Assembly (NCBI GenBank): GCA_028571885.1
Contig: JAPVVU010000190.1
Coordinates: 1 to 6,199 of the forward strand
DNA: 6,199 bases
Direction of reading: 5' to 3'
Origin: Gammaproteobacteria bacterium
GTDB lineage: Bacteria; Pseudomonadota; Gammaproteobacteria; GRL18
Part shown: positions 1 through 6,199 of the stretch, one piece after another
Position numbering within the stretch: position 1 is the stretch's first letter
Layout of the letters: each line of letters begins with the position of its first letter
Position numbers and translations under genes: made by a program
Notes under the pieces: generated by a model
The model's input: the letters and a program-made list of their open reading frames with translations, nothing else
Databases searched by the model: none
Told to the model about the DNA's origin: nothing

Positions 1-90
1 GACTCTTTATCCGTTGATGACTCTTTAACCGTTGATGACTCTTTAACCGTTGATGACTCTTTAACCGTTGATGACTCTTTATCCGTAGAT
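1..90 (+). repeat. 18-bp in-frame tandem array, five units (DSLTVD hexapeptide)
   Basis: Five contiguous 18-bp units, consensus GACTCTTTAACCGTTGAT, encode DSL(T/S)VD in the kinase frame. The three middle units are identical; the first and last carry TCC in place of ACC, and the last also GTA for GTT. The array probably continues left of the window, so its true copy number is unknown. It sits in an acidic linker before the first visible Hpt domain. Near identity at the DNA level points to recent expansion by slippage or unequal recombination. Confidence 0.95.
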
Positions 91-3000
91 GAACTCTCAA
101 CAGAGCAGAAATATTCAAACGAGACTGAAGAAACAATATCACTAGAAAAAACGCAATCTGCATCTCAAACAACAAGTGCGCATGCAAAGATTGAAGATCC
201 CGCAAAAGATTATCCTGATATAAAAAAACTGGAAACATCAGATGATGTTGACCCAGAAATAATGGAAATTTTTATAGAAGAAGCTCAAGAGGAAATCGAA
301 AAAATATCCACTCTTTATCCACAATGGAAAACAGCAGTAGACAGTGTGGATGCATTAATTGAGATGCGTCGATCATTTCATACACTAAAAGGAAGTGGAC
401 GCCTGGTCGGTGCATATGAAATGGGTGAATTTTCATGGGCTTTTGAGAACATGATCAATCGAATTATCGATGAGACAATTACTGTTGGTGATTTACATTT
501 CGCAATAGTAGAATCTGCTCTCGATATACTTCCTGAAATCATTAATGCATTCGAGCAACAAAGACTTTCAAATGTTGATTCATCACGAATTGCCGCTTAT
601 GCACACATCCTAAGCAAGGGTGAAATATTTGATATTAATCTCTTAAGTAAAGAGGCGGATGAAGAGTTAGAATTATTTGACACTGAATTGGCTGAAGAGG
701 CTGAATTAGTTGAAGACTCTATCTCAGTTGAAGACTCTGAAGCAGCAAGTGAAGAAGATGAAGAGGGAATGGATCCCGTACTGTTAGAAATATTTACTAA
801 CGAAGCCTTAAGTCATATTAAAAATATTGAACAGTTTATAGAAAAAAGTCATTTATTAAATGATATCTGTTCGCCTGATGATGTCTTAATCAGGAGTTTG
901 CATACTCTTCGTGGCAGTGCGCACATGGCAGAGATTCATTCCATAGGTAATGTCAGTGAAAAAATGGAAAAGACGGTTAAAGTTATTGCTGAGAAAGGGC
1001 AAAAACTGGATTCAGAACTTATCCATTTACTCGAAGAAATTTGTCAGTTTAGCTCAAATGTATTAAAAGAACTGAATGGGGCAAGCACTATTCCTGAAGA
1101 AAACCAGGTGCTTCAAAATAAAATTTCAGAAAAGTATGAACAGGTACTGCATCTTGAAAACTTATTGGATACCCTTGAAGTTAGTGAAGAAATCAATATC
1201 AGTGAAGAACGACTCACAGCTGATGAAGATAGTTTTGAATTAGTTGAGGACTCAGAACTGGTTGAAGACTCAGAATTGGTTGAAGACTCAGAACTGGTTG
1301 AAGACACCGAACTAGTTGAAGACTCCGAACTAGTTGAAGACTCCGAACTGGTTGAAGACTCTGAACTGGTTGAAGACTCTGAACTGGTTGAAGACTCTGA
1401 ACTAGTTGAAGACTCTAATGAAAATCTTGTGGATGATAGCGATACAGGACATGATGAAAGTGCAATAACATTGGAAGAACAGCCAGAAGTTATTGAAGAA
1501 GAAATACAAAATGAATTTATAGACTCAGCAGCTGATGAATATGATGATGAATTACTAGAAATATTTGTTGAAGAAGCTGAAGAATTACTTGAATCCAGTG
1601 AACAGGCACTACAGACGTTAAAAGAAGATAGTAATGATGTACAAGCTTTGAATCGTTTGTTGAGAGATATGCATACTCTCAAAGGTGGCGCTAGAATGGC
1701 TGGCGTGACAGCAATCGGTGATTTAACTCATAGCTTTGAAAGTAAACTGGAACAATTTACTCAGGGTAATAAGGTTTTTTCTCATAGTCATATTGATCTA
1801 CTGCTGCAGGTACACGATGTTCTCTCCTCAATGCTTGAGAACTTGAAAAATGGTAAAAAAATAGAAAGTAATTCTGAGATTATTACTCAACTTGATAATA
1901 TAAGTGAGGAAGAATCAACAGATGCACAGACTGATATTGATAGCACAGAGCCTGAAATATCAGGTGTTGTTGATGTAGAAGAGCCCTTAAGTAGCAATGA
2001 CTTCATAAGTGATAAGCTGAATATTGATGATTTATCTTTAGCCGAAGAACAGCCAATAACCCATGAGCAAACATCGCCTCAAAGTTCTTCAGATGAGAAT
2101 GAGTCGTTGACTGATCTCTATGATGATGAGCTGATGGAAATCTTCCTTGAAGAAGCACAGGAACTCATGGAGTCCAGTGATACTGCACTTTCACATTTAA
2201 AGGATGAGCCAGATAATTCAGAACAATTAAATCAGTTATTAAGAGATCTACATACCATCAAGGGCGGAGCCCGAATGGCTGGGATTACACCAATAGGTGA
2301 CCTGACCCATAGTCTTGAAACTCAGCTGGAACAAATCACCGATTTGAACCAGACACCCAGTCAGCAATTTTTCGAACTTCTGCACCAGGCTCATGATACT
2401 CTCAATGATATGCTGGATGATCTAAAAGCGGGTAAGCCCGTCAGATCGGCAGATAAACTTATTACTCAAGCTGAAGATATTAAGTCTGGTGGAATCAGCG
2501 ATGCTAAAACGAAAAAACAAAAAAAGAAACAAAAACAAAAAAAGAAACATGCTGATATTGAAAGTGAAATAGCTACCATAGAAGTCGTTGAACAAGATGT
2601 CAGCCTTGATGTTGTTGGTGAACTTAAGGACAGTCCTGAACCTGAGGAAATTCATGAACTTGAAGACAGTCATGAACCTGAGAAAAGTCCTGAACTTGAA
2701 ATTAGTCCTGAACCTGAGAAAAGTTCTGAACCTGAAATTAGTCCTGAGCCTGAAGAAAGACCTGTGGCACAGGCTGCTCCGGAGCCCATTGAATCAGAAA
2801 CTCTTGAGCAAATAGAAAGCCCCGAAGCTACAATTCACGGCACTGAGCCTGAAGAAATTATTCCTGAACAAGTCAGCGCGGTTAATAAAAAAACAACGCC
2901 AGGTCAAACAGAACGAGTCAGAGTCAGTGCTGAAATTTTAGATGAGCTGGTCAATTATGCAGGTGAAGTGAGTATTTATCGCTCACGTCTGGATCAGGGC

Positions 3001-4728
3001 AGTAATGAGTTTCAGTTATCGCTGGATGAAATGAATACAACCATTCTTCGCCTCAGAGAACAATTACGCCGCTTTGAAATGGAAACAGAGGCCCAAATAC
3101 AGTCACGCAGGGATCAGGCTGAATCTTTGGGTTATGAGCGTTATGAAGAATTTGATCCATTGGAGTTTGATCGCTTCTCCAATATGCAGCAGATTACTCG
3201 TGCCATGGCAGAAACTGTATCGGATTTGGACAGTCTTGAAAACACCATGAATAATCTGAACAGTGAAGCAGAGACACTTCTGATACAGCAGGGACGTGTT
3301 AACACTGATTTGCAGGAAGGCTTGATGCGAACCCGTATGATTCCTTTTAAGAGTCAGCTGACTCGTTTTCGTCGGATTATCCGACAAACATCCAAGGAAC
3401 TGAAGAAGCAAGTTAACTTCGAACTTTATGGTGGTGAGCACGAAATCGACCGTCGCGTGTTAGAGAAAATGATGGCACCTTTGGAACATATGCTGCGTAA
3501 TGCGGTTGCCCATGGTATTGAAACACCAGAAGAACGAGCAAAGGCGGGTAAAAATCCAGTAGGTAATATTAAACTGGTTATCGGTCGTGACGGTTCTGAA
3601 ATTGATATTAAAGTAATTGATGATGGTGCCGGCGTTAATATTGAAGCGGTACGAAAAAAAGCAATTGAGCATGGAATTATGCTTGAAGATGCTAAGCTAA
3701 GCGAGCAGGATATTATTCAATTTATCCTTGAATCAGGTTTCAGTACGGCAGCAGAGGTAAGCCAGATTGCAGGTCGTGGTGTCGGCATGGATGTGGTCAA
3801 TGCTGAAATTAAGCAGCTCAATGGTACACTCGAAATTGAATCTGAACAAGGTAATGGGTCTGTCTTTAAGGTGCTTATGCCGCTGACCATGTCGGTTAGT
3901 CGAGCCTTGATGGTTGAAGTGGGGGACGAGATCTTTGCAATTCCTCTGGTGGGTATTGAAAATATAATTCGCGAAACAAGTGATGTGCTTAAACGCTTAA
4001 CTGCATCTAATGATACATTCTATCAATGGCATGATGAGCAATACCAGTTCATGCATCTTGGTACTGCATTAGGCATTAATAGCCCTATATTACCCGATGA
4101 GAAAAATAAGGCTCCTATTTTATTAGCACGTTCGGGTGAGCATCGCGTTGCCTTATTCGTTGATGGGCTTTTGGGTAGTCGGGAAATTGTTGTTAAATCA
4201 GTCGGCCCACAATTGAGTACAGTGAAAGGTGTTACTGGAGCAACGATTCTGGGTGATGGAAAAATATCTTTGATTTTAGATTTAGGTGTTCTGGCACGTG
4301 AAGGCGCAATGATGAAGCTTGCCTCAGAACAAGAAGAGAAAGTCGAAGTCACTGAAACTGTTGCCCCAACTATTATGGTTGTAGATGACTCAATTACAGT
4401 AAGAAAAGTAACCCAGCGTTTACTGCAGCGTTATGACTATCAGGTTATCACAGCTAAAGACGGCGTAGATGCTATCGCAACGTTGCACGAAACAATACCT
4501 GATGTGATGCTGCTTGATGTTGAAATGCCGCGTATGGATGGTTTTGAATTAGCAACACATATGCGAGATGATGATAAATTTAAAAATATCCCCATTATTA
4601 TGATCACCTCAAGAACAGGTGATAAGCATAGAGACAGAGCGATGAAAATCGGGGTTAATGAATATATGGGTAAGCCATACCAGGAACATGATCTTATTAG
4701 TAATATCAAAAAGCTGACTAAAGCTTAA
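1..4728 (+). CDS. chpA: ChpA/PilL-type hybrid chemotaxis histidine kinase, 5'-truncated by the window
   Basis: CheA-family sensor kinase of the type IV pilus Chp pathway, expected to be cytoplasmic and to act with a receptor array. The frame is open from base 1 (1575 codons visible). The Met at 262 lies inside an Hpt helix without a Shine-Dalgarno sequence, so the true start is upstream. Numbering by visible codon: four Hpt domains with phospho-His at about 127 (HTLKGSGR), 301 (HTLRGSAH), 558 (HTLKGGAR) and 751 (HTIKGGAR). A Lys/Gln-rich tract lies near 837-849 and the dimerisation segment (LDELVNYAGEVSIYRSRL) starts near 980. The ATPase has its N-box Asn at 1167, DDGAG at 1207 and GRGVGMD at 1258. 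A CheW-like domain covers about 1297-1435. The receiver starts near 1456, with acidic pair 1462-1463, phospho-Asp 1506 and Lys 1558. No P2 domain is evident. Pseudomonas ChpA has the same plan with more Hpt-like domains, so more probably lie upstream. All kinase and receiver key residues are intact. Substrates (PilG/PilH-like regulators) are inferred. Confidence 0.93.
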   Translation, partial: DSLSVDDSLTVDDSLTVDDSLTVDDSLSVDELSTEQKYSNETEETISLEKTQSASQTTSAHAKIEDPAKDYPDIKKLETSDDVDPEIMEIFIEEAQEEIEKISTLYPQWKTAVDSVDALIEMRRSFHTLKGSGRLVGAYEMGEFSWAFENMINRIIDETITVGDLHFAIVESALDILPEIINAFEQQRLSNVDSSRIAAYAHILSKGEIFDINLLSKEADEELELFDTELAEEAELVEDSISVEDSEAASEEDEEGMDPVLLEIFTNEALSHIKNIEQFIEKSHLLNDICSPDDVLIRSLHTLRGSAHMAEIHSIGNVSEKMEKTVKVIAEKGQKLDSELIHLLEEICQFSSNVLKELNGASTIPEENQVLQNKISEKYEQVLHLENLLDTLEVSEEINISEERLTADEDSFELVEDSELVEDSELVEDSELVEDTELVEDSELVEDSELVEDSELVEDSELVEDSELVEDSNENLVDDSDTGHDESAITLEEQPEVIEEEIQNEFIDSAADEYDDELLEIFVEEAEELLESSEQALQTLKEDSNDVQALNRLLRDMHTLKGGARMAGVTAIGDLTHSFESKLEQFTQGNKVFSHSHIDLLLQVHDVLSSMLENLKNGKKIESNSEIITQLDNISEEESTDAQTDIDSTEPEISGVVDVEEPLSSNDFISDKLNIDDLSLAEEQPITHEQTSPQSSSDENESLTDLYDDELMEIFLEEAQELMESSDTALSHLKDEPDNSEQLNQLLRDLHTIKGGARMAGITPIGDLTHSLETQLEQITDLNQTPSQQFFELLHQAHDTLNDMLDDLKAGKPVRSADKLITQAEDIKSGGISDAKTKKQKKKQKQKKKHADIESEIATIEVVEQDVSLDVVGELKDSPEPEEIHELEDSHEPEKSPELEISPEPEKSSEPEISPEPEERPVAQAAPEPIESETLEQIESPEATIHGTEPEEIIPEQVSAVNKKTTPGQTERVRVSAEILDELVNYAGEVSIYRSRLDQGSNEFQLSLDEMNTTILRLREQLRRFEMETEAQIQSRRDQAESLGYERYEEFDPLEFDRFSNMQQITRAMAETVSDLDSLENTMNNLNSEAETLLIQQGRVNTDLQEGLMRTRMIPFKSQLTRFRRIIRQTSKELKKQVNFELYGGEHEIDRRVLEKMMAPLEHMLRNAVAHGIETPEERAKAGKNPVGNIKLVIGRDGSEIDIKVIDDGAGVNIEAVRKKAIEHGIMLEDAKLSEQDIIQFILESGFSTAAEVSQIAGRGVGMDVVNAEIKQLNGTLEIESEQGNGSVFKVLMPLTMSVSRALMVEVGDEIFAIPLVGIENIIRETSDVLKRLTASNDTFYQWHDEQYQFMHLGTALGINSPILPDEKNKAPILLARSGEHRVALFVDGLLGSREIVVKSVGPQLSTVKGVTGATILGDGKISLILDLGVLAREGAMMKLASEQEEKVEVTETVAPTIMVVDDSITVRKVTQRLLQRYDYQVITAKDGVDAIATLHETIPDVMLLDVEMPRMDGFELATHMRDDDKFKNIPIIMITSRTGDKHRDRAMKIGVNEYMGKPYQEHDLISNIKKLTKA
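709..738 (+). repeat. Two-copy VEDS repeat in the Hpt1-Hpt2 linker
   Basis: GTTGAAGACTCT occurs at 709-720 and 727-738, 18 bp apart. The same dodecamer is the core of the later VEDSEL units at 1351-1416 and differs by one base from the GTTGATGACTCT junction of the array at 1-90. It may be a minimal or decayed copy of the same repeat family. The surrounding peptide is strongly acidic. Confidence 0.7.
1243..1416 (+). repeat. 18-bp in-frame tandem array, nine full units plus a partial (VEDSEL hexapeptide)
   Basis: Nine full 18-bp units of the form GTTGAAGACTCNGAACTN, plus a terminal GTTGAAGACTCT, encode VEDSEL repeats in the linker between Hpt2 and Hpt3 of the kinase. One unit (1297-1314) reads VEDTEL. 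Serine codons form blocks: TCA in units 1-3, ACC then TCC in units 4-6, TCT in units 7-10. The period is a multiple of three, so copy-number change preserves the frame. The encoded stretch is expected to be an extended acidic linker; no binding function can be assigned. Confidence 0.96.
1540..2481 (+). repeat. Duplicated Hpt domain pair (Hpt3 at 1540-1902, Hpt4 at 2119-2481)
   Basis: The two 121-codon segments align without gaps from YDDEL to the Ile that ends each segment. Hand counting gives about 68 identical residues (56%). Both share EIF, LRD, KGGARMAG and GDLTHS blocks around the phospho-His. The first two visible Hpt domains are clearly more distant, so Hpt3 and Hpt4 look like the product of an internal duplication. 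The intervening linker (1903-2118) is acidic but has no hexamer array. Confidence 0.85.
2506..2550 (+). other. Lys/Gln-rich basic tract with two A-AAA-AAG slippery heptamers
   Basis: The coding strand is nearly pure adenine and encodes about 14 residues of Lys and Gln with one Thr, a sharply basic block between acidic linkers, just before the third hexapeptide array. Two heptamers A AAA AAG, at 2520-2526 and 2538-2544, have the same codon phase as the E. coli dnaX frameshift site. A -1 slip at either would read to TGA at 2553-2555, releasing an Hpt-only protein without the kinase core. I see no dnaX-like Shine-Dalgarno at the right distance (nearest GGTGGA at 2488-2493) and no strong downstream hairpin, so function is unproven. 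Confidence 0.4.
2632..2757 (+). repeat. 18-bp in-frame degenerate array, seven units (SPEPEK/SPEPEI hexapeptide)
   Basis: Seven 18-bp units of the form AGTCCTGAACCTGAGAAA or AGTCCTGAACCTGAAATT encode S-P-E-P-E-X hexapeptides with His, Ser and Leu variants. They lie between the basic tract and the kinase dimerisation segment. The last four units alternate in an ATT / AAA / ATT / GAA pattern, suggesting part of the growth was by 36-bp dimers. Pro-Glu repeats usually form stiff extended linkers. The DNA is unrelated to the other two arrays although the period is the same. Confidence 0.9.
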
Positions 4729-4729
4729 T

Positions 4730-4755
4730 TTGACTCGTCTAATCTGAAATATAAT
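4730..4755 (+). promoter_or_regulatory. Possible promoter at the chpA-chpB junction
   Basis: An exact TATAAT lies at 4750-4755, with TTGACT at 4730-4735. The 14-bp spacer is shorter than the usual 16-18, and no correctly placed extended -10 TG is present, so strength is doubtful. Transcription would begin near 4761-4763, essentially at the chpB start codon. AT-rich DNA gives such hits by chance, and the genes may simply be cotranscribed. Confidence 0.25.
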
Positions 4756-4760
4756 ATTAG

Positions 4761-5999
4761 ATGCAAAAACTTAAAGGTATTAATCTCGTTATAGCATCTG
4801 GATCTGAAACGGTTCAGAACTGCCTGCAGGAGGCATTTGCAAAACAGGGTGCTGAAGTTGTACTTTGTGGTTTTCTGGATCTCAACTTTGTCGATCAACT
4901 AGAACATAATGTTGCGGCTGATGTTATTCTAATCGATATGGATGACAGCTATGAAGAGGATGATGATGCGCTTGATCGATTGCTGGAGAAAAATGATTTA
5001 CCTATTCTTTTTCATGACAATGATTTTGATGAGCTTAATGACTCCGGGAAAGGTGAATGTTTTTCAATTTCTGCAGTTGAAAAACTGGCAGCTAAACTTG
5101 CAGAATTAGTCGATAGCAGCGAGATTAAAGACGAAACAAATGATAAAGAAATCATTGGTGATATACAGACAGAAGATGAGAGCAATACAGATAAAACGCT
5201 TGAAACTGATCGTCAAACAAAACGCAATTTAACTGAACTGGAGTTACACGCCGCTGGCTTATCTGTTGCTGATACTGTTTTTTCAGAAGCCGAAGACCCT
5301 TCAGCAAGAGAAGCAGGCTTAGTCGATAAAGCGCTTTTATCGAATGCTGAACCTCCTGCCAATAAAGACTCCTCAGATGAGGCAAGTTTAACTGAAGATT
5401 ATGCATCTAATACTCTAGTTAATATCTGGGTTTTAGGTGCCTCAATTGGTGGTCCGGAAGCCGTCAAACGATTTTTGGCAAGAATTCCAGGGGAATTACC
5501 CGTCGCGTTTGTGCTCGCTCAACATCTTGGCGATGGTTTTGTTTCGTTGCTGGCTAACCAGTTGGATAGAATCACTAGTTTTAAGGTTAAGGAAGGAACT
5601 CATGGGGATAGCCTGAGACATGGTGAAGTTGTGGTCGTGCCAGTTAATAATCGTATGAGTCTTGATGACAAGGGACACATAAAATTTGTTGAAGGTGACT
5701 GGAAAGGGCATTATAAACCATCAATTGACTGTGTCATTGATGATGTGACCAGCAGTTTTAAAAAGCAGGCAGGCGTTATAATTTTCAGTGGTATGGGGGC
5801 TGATGGTGTATTAGCCTGTCAGCAGTTTGCAGAAAAATATAATGGCAACATATGGGCTCAGAGTACAGGTACCTGCGTGATCAGCAGTATGCCGGACTCA
5901 GTTCGTAAGGCAAATTTAGTGAGTTATTCAGGTTCACCTGAGGCACTGGCACTCAAAATTGCCGTACATTATATGGGCAAGGAATCTTATATTGTTTAG
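4761..5999 (+). CDS. chpB: ChpB-type CheB receptor-glutamate methylesterase with degenerate receiver
   Basis: A 412-residue protein expected to hydrolyse methyl-glutamate esters on the chemoreceptor, resetting the Chp system in the cytoplasm. The C-terminal domain (about 220-405) has the methylesterase triad: Ser228 in GASIGGPEAV, His255 in LAQHLGDGF and Asp348 in FSGMGADGV, with family-like spacing. Residues 1-115 look receiver-like (strand LVIAS, helix, then VILIDMD with Asp59), but the acidic pair after strand 1 is replaced by Ala-Ser and no Lys-Pro follows the last strand. Phosphorylation control is therefore doubtful. An acidic, low-complexity linker (about 116-218) joins the two. An in-frame TAG directly precedes the ATG at 4761, so no upstream start is possible; no Shine-Dalgarno is seen. 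The gene follows chpA by 32 bp on the same strand, as in Chp clusters. The stop codon lies within the first copy of a 47-bp repeat. Confidence 0.9.
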   Translation: MQKLKGINLVIASGSETVQNCLQEAFAKQGAEVVLCGFLDLNFVDQLEHNVAADVILIDMDDSYEEDDDALDRLLEKNDLPILFHDNDFDELNDSGKGECFSISAVEKLAAKLAELVDSSEIKDETNDKEIIGDIQTEDESNTDKTLETDRQTKRNLTELELHAAGLSVADTVFSEAEDPSAREAGLVDKALLSNAEPPANKDSSDEASLTEDYASNTLVNIWVLGASIGGPEAVKRFLARIPGELPVAFVLAQHLGDGFVSLLANQLDRITSFKVKEGTHGDSLRHGEVVVVPVNNRMSLDDKGHIKFVEGDWKGHYKPSIDCVIDDVTSSFKKQAGVIIFSGMGADGVLACQQFAEKYNGNIWAQSTGTCVISSMPDSVRKANLVSYSGSPEALALKIAVHYMGKESYIV

Positions 6000-6089
6000 G
6001 ACTTTAGGAAATTTATTTCCTTAAAAGTCATTATCCCAGTGATTAGGACTTTAGGAAATTTATTTCCTTAAAAGTCATTATCCCAGTGA
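5996..6089 (+). repeat. Exact 47-bp tandem duplication, each copy with a hairpin
   Basis: Copy 1 (5996-6042) and copy 2 (6043-6089) are identical. Copy 1 overlaps the last bases of chpB including its TAG stop. Each contains a hairpin: 6000-6011 pairs with 6016-6029 (12 bp with a 2-nt TA bulge, loop TTTA), and 6047-6058 with 6063-6076. The stems are AT-rich and are not followed by a T-run, so they are not classical intrinsic terminators. They could protect the 3' end of the chpA-chpB message or be an intergenic palindromic element. The family is not recognised. Confidence 0.9.
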
Positions 6090-6096
6090 CTAAATA

Positions 6097-6135
6097 ACTG
6101 TTCCTCCAAAAGTAGGCCCCATGAGGGGAAACAGT
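6097..6135 (+). promoter_or_regulatory. Foldable leader that can occlude the ribosome binding site of the next gene
   Basis: ACTGTT (6097-6102) pairs with AACAGT (6130-6135). Inside it, GGGG at 6125-6128 can pair either with CCCC at 6117-6120 (loop ATGA) or with CCTC at 6103-6106; GAGG at 6123-6126 can also pair with that CCTC. All forms bury the purine-rich tract preceding the ATG at 6141. No known riboswitch class is recognised. A weak terminator role is possible but no T-run follows. Confidence 0.4.
6123..6128 (+). promoter_or_regulatory. Probable ribosome binding site for the gene starting at 6141
   Basis: GAGGGG is the only strong Shine-Dalgarno-like tract near the right edge. Its 12-nt distance to the ATG at 6141 is slightly long but workable, and it supports that start. 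Confidence 0.45.
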
Positions 6136-6140
6136 GAACA

Positions 6141-6199
6141 ATGAGCATTAGAACCTGGCGTTTATTATTGGGCGATTTGACGCAGTCCGAGCACAATAA
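6141..6199 (+). CDS. Start of an unrecognised protein, cut by the window end
   Basis: An ATG at 6141 opens a frame that stays open to the last base, giving 19 complete codons: MSIRTWRLLLGDLTQSEHN. A Shine-Dalgarno-like GAGGGG precedes it by 12 nt. The Arg-Leu-Leu-Leu-Gly-Asp opening loosely recalls the N-terminus of photolyase-related (DPRP) proteins, but the visible stretch is far too short to assign a family. It is separated from chpB by about 140 bp containing the hairpin repeats, so it is probably a separate transcription unit on the same strand. Confidence 0.45.
   Translation, partial: MSIRTWRLLLGDLTQSEHN

Noticed and set aside
262..264. ATG at 262 as the start of the kinase gene
   Set aside because: The same frame is open to base 1 and encodes the acidic repeat linker; the Met lies in the first helix of an Hpt domain and has no Shine-Dalgarno.
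1..1416. CRISPR-like reading of the repeat arrays
   Set aside because: Units are contiguous 18-mers without spacers and are in frame within a coding region.
1113..1682. Antisense Ser-rich frame of 189 codons
   Set aside because: It is the complement of the VEDSEL array and flanking kinase code; its Ser runs mirror GAA/GAC/TCN codons, with no family resemblance.
2588..2815. Same-strand 75-codon frame rich in Leu-Asn-Leu-Arg repeats
   Set aside because: It is the second frame of the SPEPEX array; the apparent repeats are a by-product of the 18-bp period.
3103..5711. Other antisense frames over the kinase core and methylesterase
   Set aside because: They lie wholly inside two well-supported genes and show no recognisable domains.
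6000..6076. Hairpins after chpB as intrinsic terminators
   Set aside because: Neither AT-rich stem is followed by a T-run; the downstream bases are CATTATCCC.
6121..6144. Seven-codon frame ATG-AGG-GGA-AAC-AGT-GAA-CAA-TGA overlapping the next start
   Set aside because: Its ATG is in the loop of the hairpin, it has no binding site of its own, and its length is within chance expectation.

Overview
The window is a chemosensory segment from a low-GC (roughly 40% by eye) bacterium, most likely a gammaproteobacterium. It holds the C-terminal part of a giant ChpA/PilL-type hybrid histidine kinase followed directly by a ChpB-type CheB methylesterase. That gene pair is typical of the Chp (Pil-Chp) cluster that controls type IV pilus twitching and surface sensing. 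Genus cannot be read from the sequence.

Positions 1-4728 are one open frame that is already open at the left edge, so the kinase gene starts upstream. The visible part carries four Hpt domains, acidic linkers with hexapeptide arrays, a short Lys/Gln-rich basic tract, then the CheA-type dimerisation, ATPase and CheW-like domains and a C-terminal receiver. After a 32-bp gap, positions 4761-5999 encode the methylesterase, with an intact catalytic triad but a degenerate receiver-like N-terminus. Positions 6000-6140 are non-coding: an exact 47-bp tandem duplication, each copy forming a hairpin, then a second foldable element over the probable ribosome binding site of the next gene. That gene starts at 6141 and runs off the right edge; I do not recognise it.

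By family knowledge, the kinase autophosphorylates its Hpt histidines in response to a PilJ-like receptor, passes phosphate to its own receiver and to PilG/PilH-like regulators, and the methylesterase adapts the receptor. Receptor, methyltransferase and CheW genes are not in the window, so this is inferred from the family.

I see no clearly new system. The most interesting points are the 18-bp repeat arrays sharing a core across several linkers, two dnaX-like slippery heptamers whose -1 frame stops within a few codons, a possibly leaderless chpB, and the structured 3' intergenic region.
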